This document shows positions 32,621 to 41,883 of a stretch of 64,000 bases of DNA, piece by piece. Location: positions 1 to 64,000 of the forward strand of contig NZ_GG729936.1 of assembly GCF_000160135.1 (NCBI RefSeq), given 5' to 3'. Source of the stretch: Oribacterium sp. oral taxon 078 str. F0262 (lineage in GTDB: Bacteria > Bacillota > Clostridia > Lachnospirales > Lachnospiraceae). The notes under the pieces were generated by a model. That model ran no database searches, had not been told where the DNA came from, and was given only the letters and a program-made list of their open reading frames with translations. Made by a program: the position numbers and the translations under genes. Position 1 is the stretch's first letter. Each line of letters opens with the position of its first letter.

Positions 32621-33646
32621 CTATATACTGTCCTCCAGGCGGATCGAATAGGAGACACCATGGCTCTCTGCCCGGCGGTCCCGGAGCATGAGCTCGCGGA
32701 CGGCGAGCTTTGGGGCCTTCCCCTGGAATAAAACCGCGTTGACCTCCCCGACGATGGGAAGCCTGACTTCATATTTCTTCCCCAGCTCCTCCCCCGCCCT
32801 CGCGGCGTAAACTCCCTCCACGACCTGTCCGACCTCCCGCATGGCCTCCTCGGCGGAGGCCCCCCTTCCGATCAGGATGCCGGCCCTTCGGTTCCTGGAA
32901 TGCATGGAAGCGCAGGTGACGATGAGATCCCCGATGCCGGAGAGCCCCGCAAAGGTCTCCAGCTTACAGCCCATCCTGACGCCGAGACGGGCGATCTCCG
33001 CAATTCCCCTTGTGATGAGAGCGGCCTTCGTATTATCGCCGTAGCCAAGTCCGTCCGCGATGCCCGCGGCGAGAGCTATGACATTCTTCAGTGCGGCCCC
33101 GATCTCGATGCCCAGCATGTCGGAGTTCAGGTAGACGCGGAAGCTTTCATTCATAAAGGCATCCTGTATCCTCTTTGCGCTCTCCTCGGAATGGGCGCCG
33201 ACGACGATGGTGGTCGGAAGAAAACGGGAGACCTCCTCCGCGTGAGAGGGGCCGGAGAGCACCGCCGCATCCGCCGCGGGAATCTCGCTCTCGACGACCT
33301 CCGTCATGGTGAGAAGCGTCCCCTCCTCGATCCCCTTCGAGGCGACGACGATGAGCTGCCCCTCCCTCACGAAGGGGGCCATGGCCTTCGAGAGAGAGCG
33401 CACGGCGATGGAGGGGACTGCGAGAAGCAGAAGCTCATTCTCCGTAACCGCCTCCCTGAGATCCGTTCCCGGGCGGATCTCCTCCGGGAGTATGACCCCC
33501 GGCAGATTCCTGTGGCGCCGCAGACTCCGAAGGGACTCCGCCTCTGAAATAGAGCGTGTCCAGAGCGTGATTTCATGATGATTCCGGGACAGATTGACGG
33601 CGAGGGCGGTCCCCCAGGTTCCGGCTCCGATTACCGCGATCTTCAT
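32621..33646 (-). CDS. gpsA: NAD(P)-dependent glycerol-3-phosphate dehydrogenase
   Basis: Makes sn-glycerol-3-phosphate from dihydroxyacetone phosphate for phospholipid synthesis. Start MKIAVIGAGTWGTALAVNLS at 33646 after GGAGGAG; the GAGTWG loop is the Rossmann nucleotide site. The catalytic part shows ALKNVIALAAGIADGLGYGD (Lys of ALKN) and GLSGIGDLIVTCASMHSRNR. 341 aa, full length. Downstream of plsY, which uses its product. Confidence 0.95.
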   Translation of the reverse strand: MKIAVIGAGTWGTALAVNLSRNHHEITLWTRSISEAESLRSLRRHRNLPGVILPEEIRPGTDLREAVTENELLLLAVPSIAVRSLSKAMAPFVREGQLIVVASKGIEEGTLLTMTEVVESEIPAADAAVLSGPSHAEEVSRFLPTTIVVGAHSEESAKRIQDAFMNESFRVYLNSDMLGIEIGAALKNVIALAAGIADGLGYGDNTKAALITRGIAEIARLGVRMGCKLETFAGLSGIGDLIVTCASMHSRNRRAGILIGRGASAEEAMREVGQVVEGVYAARAGEELGKKYEVRLPIVGEVNAVLFQGKAPKLAVRELMLRDRRAESHGVSYSIRLEDSI

Positions 33647-33671
33647 GCTCTCCTCCTTCAAAATATCCTCT

Positions 33672-34328
33672 TTATCCGTCCTGTTTTTTCTTTTCTCCGA
33701 TCTTGTTTTCCGTGCCGTTTAAAAGCCTTCCTATATTGGAGCGATGCTGGAAGACGCAGAGGCCCGATATCAGAAAGCTGAGGATGCAGCATTCCCTATA
33801 GATCGCGGAACTCATGGGGAGAAAGCCTGTCTTCCCAAAGAAAAGCACAGAAAGGAAGAAGCAGGAGGCCGCGATCATGGAGCCAAGGCTCACATAATGC
33901 GTGAGCATCACGATCAGGATAAAAAGGGCGAGCAAAAGGAGCGCGAGCCTCCAGTCAAAGGCGAGAAGCAGCGCCCCCGTGCAGGCGACTCCCTTCCCCC
34001 CCTTGATCCCGGGGAGCAGCGGATAGTTGTGCCCCAGCACCGCTCCAATCCCCGCAAAGAGGGTGATGAGGCTCTGCATATCCTCCGTCTCCGGCTTCCA
34101 GTAAAGACTCAGGAAAAAAATCGGAAGGACCGTCTTCGCGATATCCATGAGCAGTACCGTCGCCCCGGCCTTCTTCCCGAGTGTGCGGAGAACATTGGTG
34201 CTGCCGGGATTTCCGGAGCCCGCATGGTAGATGTCGACGCCGTGGAGCTTCGCGTAGAGATAGCCGCTCGGAAGATTTCCGAAGAGATATCCGACGAGGA
34301 GACAGATCAGCATTCTCACAGGGCTCAT
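33672..34328 (-). CDS. plsY: Acyl-phosphate:glycerol-3-phosphate acyltransferase
   Basis: Membrane protein of 218 aa with about five to seven helices; adds an acyl chain from acyl-phosphate to glycerol-3-phosphate. Conserved motifs: NLPSGYLYAK, GSGNPGSTNVLRTLGKKAG and LGHNYPLLPGIKGGKGVACT. The start codon overlaps the der stop by 4 bp. The adjacent gpsA supplies its acceptor substrate; plsX is not in the window. Confidence 0.95.
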   Translation of the reverse strand: MSPVRMLICLLVGYLFGNLPSGYLYAKLHGVDIYHAGSGNPGSTNVLRTLGKKAGATVLLMDIAKTVLPIFFLSLYWKPETEDMQSLITLFAGIGAVLGHNYPLLPGIKGGKGVACTGALLLAFDWRLALLLLALFILIVMLTHYVSLGSMIAASCFFLSVLFFGKTGFLPMSSAIYRECCILSFLISGLCVFQHRSNIGRLLNGTENKIGEKKKQDG

Positions 34329-35650
34329 TCCTTTTCCCCCCTCTCCCGGATGATAAAGCGAAGCGGCGTTCCGCGAAAACCGAAGGCCTCCCGGATCCGG
34401 TTTTCGAGATACCTTGTGTAGGAAAAATGCATGAGCTCCCGGTCATTGACGAAGATCACAAAGCTTGGCGGTCTGACGGAAACCTGCGTGATATAGAAAA
34501 GACGGAGGCGCTTTCCCTTGTCGGAGGGCGGCTGCTTCATCGCCGCCGCCTTCATCAGGATCTCATTTAAGAGTCCCGTCTTCACGCGGAGCATCTGGTT
34601 TTGGTGCACCATGTCGATGAGCGGGAAGAGCTTTGTGAGTCTCTGCCCGGTTTTCGCGGAGAGAAAGAGGTACTCCGCATAGTCCATATAGGACAGCTTT
34701 TCCCTCAGCTTCTTCGTAAAATCCCGCATCGTCCTGTCGTCCTTCTCCACCGCGTCCCACTTGTTCACGGCGATGATGACGCCCTTCCCGGACTCATGCG
34801 CGATGCCCGCGATATGGACATCCTGCTCGGTGATTCCCTCTATGGCATCGATCAGTACGACGCAGATATCGGCCCGGTCCACGGCGGAGACCGTGCGGAT
34901 CACCGAGTATCTCTCGATCTCATCCGTCACTCTTCCCTTTCGCCGAAGCCCCGCGGTGTCGATGAAGATGTAGCGCTCTCCATCGTGGACGATCTCCGTG
35001 TCGATCGCATCTCTTGTGGTCCCCGCGATCTCGGAGACAATGACGCGGTTTTCCCCGAGGAGCTTATTGATCATAGAGCTCTTCCCCACATTCGGCTTTC
35101 CGATGAGGGCGACCCGGATCCGATCATCCTCCGCTTCCTCCTCCAGACCCTTCGGGAAATGCTTCAAAAGCTCATCCAGCAGATCGCCGAGCCCCAGCTG
35201 ATTCACGGAGGACACACCGAAGGGATCCCCGAGCCCCAGCTGATAGAACTCATAGATCTCATTCCCCAGCTTCTGGAAGGAATCCACCTTGTTCACACAG
35301 AGCACAATCGGCTTATGGGATTTCCGGAGCAGCTCCGCGACCGCATAGTCCGCGTCCGTCACACCGCTTCGCACATCGACGACAAAGAGGATGACATCGG
35401 CCGTCTCGATCGCAAGCTCTGCCTGTGATCTCATCTGGCTGAGAAGAACGTCCCGGGAGTCCGGTTCGATCCCCCCCGTGTCCACCAGGGTAAAGGGATG
35501 GTTCAGCCACTCACAGTCTGCATAGATCCGATCCCTCGTCACCCCCGGTGTGTCCTTTACGATAGAAATCTGTTTCCCCGCAATTACATTAAAGAGAGTC
35601 GATTTTCCGACATTCGGTCTCCCTACAACCGCCACGATTACCTTTCTCAT
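34325..35650 (-). CDS. der: Ribosome-assembly GTPase Der (EngA)
   Basis: Double-GTPase protein of 441 aa acting in 50S subunit maturation. First G domain: GRPNVGKSTLFN, DTGGIEP, NKVD. Second G domain: GKPNVGKSSMINKLLG, DTAGLRRKG, NKWD. The C-terminal KH-like domain follows (about 355-441). First gene of der-plsY-gpsA. Confidence 0.97.
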   Translation of the reverse strand: MRKVIVAVVGRPNVGKSTLFNVIAGKQISIVKDTPGVTRDRIYADCEWLNHPFTLVDTGGIEPDSRDVLLSQMRSQAELAIETADVILFVVDVRSGVTDADYAVAELLRKSHKPIVLCVNKVDSFQKLGNEIYEFYQLGLGDPFGVSSVNQLGLGDLLDELLKHFPKGLEEEAEDDRIRVALIGKPNVGKSSMINKLLGENRVIVSEIAGTTRDAIDTEIVHDGERYIFIDTAGLRRKGRVTDEIERYSVIRTVSAVDRADICVVLIDAIEGITEQDVHIAGIAHESGKGVIIAVNKWDAVEKDDRTMRDFTKKLREKLSYMDYAEYLFLSAKTGQRLTKLFPLIDMVHQNQMLRVKTGLLNEILMKAAAMKQPPSDKGKRLRLFYITQVSVRPPSFVIFVNDRELMHFSYTRYLENRIREAFGFRGTPLRFIIRERGEKE

Positions 35651-35825
35651 TCCTTACTCCCCGTCAAGTCCCGCCCTATGGCGCAGTGCTCCCCTTCCCT
35701 TCTCTCCCTCTGCGAAGCATTTCACACAGCTTTCAGGCAGTCTGTCTCTTGATCGACACAGGCTTTTCTCAAGAGGGAGGCGGCGTTTCCTCAGCTTCTC
35801 CCCTCTTTAGGGAATGCGAAAAGCC

Positions 35826-35860
35826 GAAAAAGGGAGGCGATGACAGCCTCATCGCCTCCC
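35826..35860 (-). terminator. Terminator downstream of PFOR
   Basis: Perfect 12-bp stem, GGGAGGCGATGA / TCATCGCCTCCC, with a 5-nt loop and a T-run on the minus strand, about 77 bp past the PFOR stop. The rest of the 286-bp gap to der shows no gene. Confidence 0.9.
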
Positions 35861-35936
35861 TAGTGTAGCATCTTTTTTCGCTTCTGAAAAGCCGCGCTCC
35901 GCCGCCCCAAATTTCGGGACGGCCTATAAGCTTAGC

Positions 35937-38900
35937 TTAATTGTTGTAGAGCTCGGCGAGCTTTCTCAGGTGCTCGTAGCGCTCCCTCGCCTCCTTCTCG
36001 TTCTTCTCGTCCAGAGCAGCCGCTCTCTCCGGATTCTTCAGAGAAAGGGAAAGATAACGGACCTCGCCCTTCAGGAAGTCCTGATAGCCCTCGTACTTCG
36101 GCTCCTTGGAGTCGAGGCTGAACTTCTTCTCCGCGAGCGGATTAAAGCGGAAGTTGTTCCAGTAGCCGGCCTCCACCGCGAGCTTCTCCTCGGTCTGCGC
36201 CTTTGCCATCCCCTTCTTGATGCCGTGGTTGATGCAGGGAGAGTAGGCGATGATGAGGGAGGGACCCGGATAGGCCTCCGCCTCCGAGAGCGCCTTCACG
36301 GTCTGTGCCATATCGGCGCCCATCGCGATATGCGCGACATAGACATAGCCGTAGGACATCGCAATCCCCGCGAGATCCTTCTTCTTCGTATCCTTGCCTC
36401 CCGCGGCAAACTGCGCCACCGCACCGGTAGGCGTCGCCTTGGAGGACTGTCCGCCCGTATTAGAGTAGACCTCCGTGTCAAAGACCATGACATTGATATC
36501 CTTCCCGCTTGCGAGCACATGATCCAGTCCGCCGAAGCCGATATCATAGGCCCAGCCGTCTCCGCCGAAGATCCACTGGCTCTTCTTCGCGAGGAAATCC
36601 CGGTTCTTCAGAAGATCCGATGCGATCTCATCCGTCCTCCCGGCCAGAGCACTGAGGAGACGGTCCGTCGCATTTCCATTCGTCGCACCGACGGAGAAGG
36701 TATCGAGGTAGTCCTTCGCGGCGGCCTTCACGGCCTCATCTCCGTCCCTCTCCAGGAGTCTCTCGACCTGCTTTTTCAGCCGGTCGCGGATCGCATTCTG
36801 CGCAAGCAGCATGCCATAGCCAAACTCCGCGTTATCCTCGAAGAGGGAGTTGTCCCAGGCCGGTCCCTGCCCTCTCGCATTCACTGTATACGGCGTCGAG
36901 GGAGAGGAATTGCCCCAGATGGAGGAGCAGCCCGTCGCATTGGAGATGTACATCCTCTCTCCGAAGAGCTGGGTGATGAGCTTTGCGTACGGCGTCTCGC
37001 CGCAGCCGGGGCAGGCGCCGGAGAACTCGAAGAGCGGCTTCTTGAACTGAGAGCCCTTGACCGTATTTTCCTTGAACTTCGCAATGACATCCGCCTTCTC
37101 GGGCAGCTTGACCGCATAGTCGAAATAGCCCTGCTTCCCGAGATTTTCCGCGATCGGCGTCATGGTGAGCGCCTTCTGTCCCTTCATACCCGGGCATACA
37201 TTCGCGCAGGAGCCGCAGCCGACGCAGTCCATGACGGAGACCTTGATGCCGAATTTATAGGCGGGCATGCCGGTCATCGGCTTTGTCACATCCCCCTCCG
37301 GCGCCTTGGAAGCCTCTTCCTCAGTATAGGCGAAGGGGCGGATCGCCGCATGCGGGCAGACGTAGGAGCAGAAGTTACACTGGATACAGTTGTCCGGGTT
37401 CCAGCTCGGAACATTGACCGCAATCCCCCGCTTCTCGTAGGCCGCGGTTCCGGAGGGCGTCGAGCCGTCCGCATAGGGCAGGAAGGCGGAGACAGGCAGG
37501 CTGTTCCCCTCCTGCGCGGAGACTGCGTTCTGGATATTGTTTACAAAGTCCAGCACATCCTTCGCGCCCTCGGTCTTATTCTTGAACTCGAGGCCCTCGT
37601 CCCCGCAGTTCTTCCAGTCCTCCGGCACGGGGATCTCCTCAAAGGCATTGGCCCCGGCGTCGATCGCAGCCCAGTTTTTCTTTACGACGTCCTCTCCCTT
37701 TCTGCCGTAGGTCTTCTGCGCGGCGTCCTTCATGAGCTGGTTCGCATGCTCCTTCGGGATAATTCCGGTCAGGGTGAAGAAGGCGGACTGGAGGATCGTA
37801 TTGATCCTCGTCGGCCCCATGCCGGTCTCGATTCCGATCTTCACGCCGTCGATGATGTAGAAGCGGATATGATGCTCTGCCATATACTTCTTCACCTGCC
37901 CGGGAAGATGCTCTGCGACCTCATCCTTGCTCCAGCTGCAGTTTAAGAGGAAGGTTCCCCCGTCCACAAGCTCCTGCACCATGTTGAACTTCGTCATATA
38001 AGCCGGATTGTGGCAGGCGACGAAATTCGCCCTGTGGATGAGATAGGTGGACTTGATCGGAGACTTTCCGAAGCGGAGATGGGACATCGTGACGCCCCCG
38101 GACTTCTTCGAGTCATAGTCGAAGTAGGCCTGCGCATACATATCCGTATTGTCTCCGATGATCTTGATGGAGTTCTTGTTCGCTCCGACCGTGCCGTCCG
38201 CACCGAGTCCCCAGAACTTACAGTTGACCGTGCCCTCCGGAGTGGTGACGAGGGAGGGGCCGGTCGGAAGGGAGAGGTGGGTCACATCATCGTTGATGCC
38301 GATCGTGAACCTCTTCTTCTCCGTATTCCGGAAGACGGCGACGATCTGGTTCGGCGTCGTATCCTTGGAGCCGAGGCCGTAGCGCCCGGACAGAACCTTC
38401 ACAGAGGAGAAGGCGCTTCCGGCCAGAGCGGCCACCACATCGAGATAGAGCGGCTCTCCGATGGAGCCCGGCTCCTTCGTGCGGTCGAGGACGCTGATGG
38501 TCTTCACGCTCTTGGGAAGAGCGGAAAGGAAGGCCTCCGTCGAGAAGGGACGGTAGAGTCTCACCTTCACGACGCCGAGCTTCGCGTTCTCCGTCTTCTT
38601 CAGATAATCAATGGTCTCCTCAATGGTGTCATTGACGGAGCCCATCGCGACGATGACATGCTCCGCGTCCGGCGCGCCGTAGTAATTGAAAAGCTTATAG
38701 TCCGTGCCGATCTTCGCGTTGACCTTGTCCATATACTCCTGGACGATCGCGGGCATGGCATCATAATAAGGATTGGAGGCCTCCCTCGCCTGGAAGAAGA
38801 TATCCGGATTCTGCGCGGAGCCTCTCTCCACCGGATGATTCGGGTTGAGAGCATTCTTTCGGAAGGCATCAATAGCGTCCCAGTCCACCATGTCCTTCAG

Positions 38901-39470
38901 GTCCTCGTAGTCCCACTGCTCGATCTTCTGAATCTCGTGGGAAGTCCGGAAGCCGTCGAAGAAATTGATAAAGGGAAGGCGTCCCTTCAGCGCCGCAAGA
39001 TGCGCGACCGGAGTCAGATCCATAACCTCCTGGACGGAAGACTCACAGAGCATCGCGGCACCGGTCTGACGACATGCCATGACATCGGAGTGATCCCCGA
39101 AAATGGAGAGCGCGTGACTTGCGACGGCACGGGCAGAAACATCGAAGACACCGGGCAGCTGCTCTCCCGCGATCTTGTAGATGTCCGGAATCATCAGAAG
39201 AAGACCCTGAGACGCGGTGAAGGTGGTGGTCAGAGCTCCGGCCGCCAGAGCCCCATGCACGGCGCCGGCCGCACCGGCCTCGGACTGCATCTCCGTCACC
39301 GAAACCGTCTCCCCGAGGATGTTCTCTCTGCCCTCGGTCGCCCACTCATCGACATGCTCCGGCATGACGGATGAGGGCGTAATCGGAAAGATTGCCGCCA
39401 CTTCAGAGAATGCATAAGAAGCATGCGCAGCAGCCTGGTTTCCATCCATAGTTTTCATTTTTCTTGCCAT
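35937..39470 (-). CDS. nifJ: Pyruvate:ferredoxin (flavodoxin) oxidoreductase, homodimeric type
   Basis: Converts pyruvate plus CoA to acetyl-CoA, CO2 and reduced ferredoxin; the main pyruvate exit in fermentative anaerobes. 1177 aa with all domains in one chain: N-terminal domain I (MDGNQAAAHASYAFSEVAAI), two [4Fe-4S] motifs near 690-760 (CIQCNFCSYVCPHAA and CVGCGSCANVCPG), a further cysteine set at CPGCGETPYAK, and the C-terminal thiamine-diphosphate site (GGDGWAYDIGFGGLDHVLAS, then DTEVYSNTGGQSSKATP). Strong Shine-Dalgarno AGGAGGGA. Feeds acetyl-CoA to the pta-ackA pair at 50-52 kb. Confidence 0.97.
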   Translation of the reverse strand: MARKMKTMDGNQAAAHASYAFSEVAAIFPITPSSVMPEHVDEWATEGRENILGETVSVTEMQSEAGAAGAVHGALAAGALTTTFTASQGLLLMIPDIYKIAGEQLPGVFDVSARAVASHALSIFGDHSDVMACRQTGAAMLCESSVQEVMDLTPVAHLAALKGRLPFINFFDGFRTSHEIQKIEQWDYEDLKDMVDWDAIDAFRKNALNPNHPVERGSAQNPDIFFQAREASNPYYDAMPAIVQEYMDKVNAKIGTDYKLFNYYGAPDAEHVIVAMGSVNDTIEETIDYLKKTENAKLGVVKVRLYRPFSTEAFLSALPKSVKTISVLDRTKEPGSIGEPLYLDVVAALAGSAFSSVKVLSGRYGLGSKDTTPNQIVAVFRNTEKKRFTIGINDDVTHLSLPTGPSLVTTPEGTVNCKFWGLGADGTVGANKNSIKIIGDNTDMYAQAYFDYDSKKSGGVTMSHLRFGKSPIKSTYLIHRANFVACHNPAYMTKFNMVQELVDGGTFLLNCSWSKDEVAEHLPGQVKKYMAEHHIRFYIIDGVKIGIETGMGPTRINTILQSAFFTLTGIIPKEHANQLMKDAAQKTYGRKGEDVVKKNWAAIDAGANAFEEIPVPEDWKNCGDEGLEFKNKTEGAKDVLDFVNNIQNAVSAQEGNSLPVSAFLPYADGSTPSGTAAYEKRGIAVNVPSWNPDNCIQCNFCSYVCPHAAIRPFAYTEEEASKAPEGDVTKPMTGMPAYKFGIKVSVMDCVGCGSCANVCPGMKGQKALTMTPIAENLGKQGYFDYAVKLPEKADVIAKFKENTVKGSQFKKPLFEFSGACPGCGETPYAKLITQLFGERMYISNATGCSSIWGNSSPSTPYTVNARGQGPAWDNSLFEDNAEFGYGMLLAQNAIRDRLKKQVERLLERDGDEAVKAAAKDYLDTFSVGATNGNATDRLLSALAGRTDEIASDLLKNRDFLAKKSQWIFGGDGWAYDIGFGGLDHVLASGKDINVMVFDTEVYSNTGGQSSKATPTGAVAQFAAGGKDTKKKDLAGIAMSYGYVYVAHIAMGADMAQTVKALSEAEAYPGPSLIIAYSPCINHGIKKGMAKAQTEEKLAVEAGYWNNFRFNPLAEKKFSLDSKEPKYEGYQDFLKGEVRYLSLSLKNPERAAALDEKNEKEARERYEHLRKLAELYNN

Positions 39471-39557
39471 AAAAATCCCTCCTGGAAAATGAACGGTATT
39501 TTGGATGCGTTACCCCTATGAAAACCCCTTTTTTCCGGGGATATCATACCGAAATTC

Positions 39558-39585
39558 AGTATAGCATTCTCCCTATGAATTGCAA
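39558..39585 (-). promoter_or_regulatory. Promoter of PFOR
   Basis: -35 TTGCAA (39580-39585), 16-bp spacer, -10 TATACT (39558-39563) on the minus strand. The ~85-nt leader contains a GC-rich CCCC..GGGG hairpin before the Shine-Dalgarno. Confidence 0.7.
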
Positions 39586-39615
39586 AGAAATTCAAAGGCG
39601 TATCCGATTTTATAC

Positions 39616-39651
39616 AAAAATCCACCCTCCGCCAAAGGGCGGGGAGTGGAT
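39616..39651 (-). terminator. Terminator of the vanW-domain gene
   Basis: A 14-bp near-perfect stem whose base is ATCCAC / GTGGAT, with a 4-nt loop and five T residues on the minus strand, just past the gene's stop. Confidence 0.8.
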
Positions 39652-39678
39652 CTTCTTTTACGGGAAAGAGGCGGCTTC

Positions 39679-41742
39679 TCAGGCCGGCGGGCCGTCACTT
39701 ATGATGCTGTCCGAGCTGGACGATCCCACTGTGGGGCCGTCGTTCGAAATGATATCCGAGCCGGGACCGACCGTCCCCTTGTTGTCGGATTTCGTCTCCG
39801 CCTTGCTCTCGGACTTTGTCTCCTTTCCCTCCTTGCTCTCTTTGCTCTCCTTCTCGCCCTGCTGGGTCTGCTTCTTGCTCTCCTTATCATCCTGCTGGCT
39901 TGTCTTCTCGGAAGCGGAGCTCTCGGAGCTGCTCGGACTCTCTGACGCGCCCTGGCTCCCGGAGGAGGCCTTCGCGGCACTGCCCGCGTACTGCTTGGGC
40001 GGATGCCCCTTATAGGTGACGGAGTGATCCTTCACCTTCTCCGTCTTTCCATCCTTTGTGATGATTTTATAGGCCTGCCATTCGGAGCCGGCGGTTCCCT
40101 TGCTCTCCGAGCCCTGATCCGGCGTGATGATCTGGGGGTTCGGGACCGGGAGATCCTTCAGCTTCTCCGAGGTAAGCTCCCAGCTGACGCCGTCCGGGAG
40201 GACGGGAATGCCGTAGACCTGCACCGTAACCTTCTGATCGGAATACGAGGCACGGATCCCTATCGCGTGCCTTGAGCCATTCACAAAGCGGTAGTCCGGT
40301 CCCGGCCAGGAAACCGTCGCATCCATTCCGGGGGTGACATAGTTCGGGGCAAAGGTGTGTGATCTCCGATAGGTGGTAGTGAGTCCGGAGCGAAAGACCG
40401 CATTATAGAGCGTCGTGGAAACCTGACAGATGCCTCCTCCGACCTCCTCCACGACCTCTCCCGCATTGTAGGCGGGAGCGCCGCCGTAGCCCTTCTCCTC
40501 GGTCCTCTGCCCGACCGTTCCGTTGAAGGAAAACTCCTGCCCGGGCTTTACGATCGTTCCGTTCACCGTCTGCGCCGCAAGCTTGATATTCTTATTCCGG
40601 ACCGCGTTTGCAGTGGTCTTTGTGGTATAGCTCCCGATGATCTTATACTTATCCTTGATGGAGGAGAGCGATGCCGGAACCGTCTCCCCGTCCGCGTCGA
40701 CCGCCTCGGAAAAAGCCTTCCGTTCGATGGCATCCATAAGCTTCGCTGCGGTGCTCTGTGCATTCACGGAATAGCCGTCCACCGTGCCGCCAAAGACAAA
40801 TTCTCCGCTGTTTGCATCATAGGAGACGATATCTCCGTTCTCCGGCGCCATATTCCATACGAGCGCGAGCTGATTCATATAGTCCGTGATCCGGGCGCTG
40901 AAATCCGGAAGCTGGAGAACGTAGTCCGCACTCGGAGCGCTGCTCGACTCGGAGCTCTCCTCCGTGCTGCCCTTCTTCTTTTTCTTCGCCTTCTTTGTCT
41001 CCTCCGTGCTGCTCTCCGAAGAGCTCTCCTCGTTTTTCTTCGTATAATCCTCGAAAATCTGAGCGACAAAGCTAGAGATATTCTCCTCGATGAGATCCGG
41101 AACCAGGAACTGTGTCTTGTCCGGCTGGATCGTGATGCCGGAGAGAGAATCCTTGACCTTCACGACCTCCTCCGTACCCTCATTATCCGCGCCGGTCTCT
41201 CCGGCGGAGGCCGCTGTCGTGGTCTCCGACGGCAGGGCGGGCATGGTGAAGGATTTCAAATTCGGATTGGAATTCTTTACGACGAGCCCCCAGCTGTAGG
41301 ATTTCTTCAGGGTATCCTCCACCTGCTCCTTCGTCATCCCCTTCATGTTGAGAAGCTCCGCATTGGGAGAGAAGGCGCTGTAGTCCAGGTAGAGGTCCTC
41401 GTGGATGATATTCGGGTCAAAGGCGGTCGTCTCCGCCGTCGTACTCTCCCTCTTCCCCGCGTGAGAGAAAAGTCCCCGGAAGAGAACGCCCGCGACGCAG
41501 AAGACGAGGATCGCGGCGAGGGCTCCCAGAATCATCGGGCCCTTTCCTCCCCCCTCGGATCCCCTCCTTGCGGACAGCTTCCTCCTCTGCGCGGAATCGT
41601 AGGTCTTGGTATGCCTTCTCGTCCCTCCGCTGCTCTCTGAGTATGATGATGCCGGGGAATATCCGGATCCCGTTCTCCCTCTCGAGCTTCCCCTCGCCCT
41701 GGAGCTTCCCCTTCCGCTTCTGTCTCTGTCCAAACCGCTCAT
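39679..41742 (-). CDS. VanW-domain cell-envelope protein, membrane anchored
   Basis: 687 aa. A basic, Ser/Arg/Gly-rich cytoplasmic N-terminus (1-68) is followed by one transmembrane helix (GPMILGALAAILVFCVAGVL). The extracellular part has a predicted peptidoglycan-binding-like region (about 110-330), then the VanW domain: GQEFSFNGTVGQRTEEKGYG, EVGGGICQVSTTLYNAVFRS and GPDYRFVNGSRHAIGIRASY. The tail (about 600-687) is low-complexity Ser/Lys/Glu. VanW-domain proteins are common, poorly understood envelope proteins in Clostridia; vancomycin resistance is not implied. Confidence 0.88.
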   Translation of the reverse strand: MSGLDRDRSGRGSSRARGSSRGRTGSGYSPASSYSESSGGTRRHTKTYDSAQRRKLSARRGSEGGGKGPMILGALAAILVFCVAGVLFRGLFSHAGKRESTTAETTAFDPNIIHEDLYLDYSAFSPNAELLNMKGMTKEQVEDTLKKSYSWGLVVKNSNPNLKSFTMPALPSETTTAASAGETGADNEGTEEVVKVKDSLSGITIQPDKTQFLVPDLIEENISSFVAQIFEDYTKKNEESSSESSTEETKKAKKKKKGSTEESSESSSAPSADYVLQLPDFSARITDYMNQLALVWNMAPENGDIVSYDANSGEFVFGGTVDGYSVNAQSTAAKLMDAIERKAFSEAVDADGETVPASLSSIKDKYKIIGSYTTKTTANAVRNKNIKLAAQTVNGTIVKPGQEFSFNGTVGQRTEEKGYGGAPAYNAGEVVEEVGGGICQVSTTLYNAVFRSGLTTTYRRSHTFAPNYVTPGMDATVSWPGPDYRFVNGSRHAIGIRASYSDQKVTVQVYGIPVLPDGVSWELTSEKLKDLPVPNPQIITPDQGSESKGTAGSEWQAYKIITKDGKTEKVKDHSVTYKGHPPKQYAGSAAKASSGSQGASESPSSSESSASEKTSQQDDKESKKQTQQGEKESKESKEGKETKSESKAETKSDNKGTVGPGSDIISNDGPTVGSSSSDSIISDGPPA

Positions 41743-41775
41743 TCTGGCATCCCCTGTCCTGCTCTGTAAGCTCTA

Positions 41776-41810
41776 TAAAATAGAAAGCACTGTATCCCGC
41801 AGTGCCTTCT
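41776..41810 (-). terminator. Terminator of leuS
   Basis: An 11-bp stem with one mismatch (AGAAAGCACTG with CAGTGCCTTCT), 7-nt loop, followed by a T-rich stretch on the minus strand. Lies between leuS and the vanW-domain gene. Confidence 0.6.
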
Positions 41811-41883
41811 ATCTTAACATATCTTATGAAATTTGCTATCGTTATTTTAATTAAATCTTTATAACCCAAGGTAAGAAAAGATT

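Noticed and set aside
35970-39374. Two long plus-strand frames opposite PFOR
   Set aside because: Mirror frames of the PFOR gene; no motifs or start signals.
39679-41742. Vancomycin resistance gene
   Set aside because: VanW-domain proteins are common in Clostridia; no vanA/B ligase, vanH, vanX or vanRS genes are present.
41811-41883. Promoter for the VanW-domain gene
   Set aside because: Only poor -35/-10 combinations are visible in this AT-rich gap.
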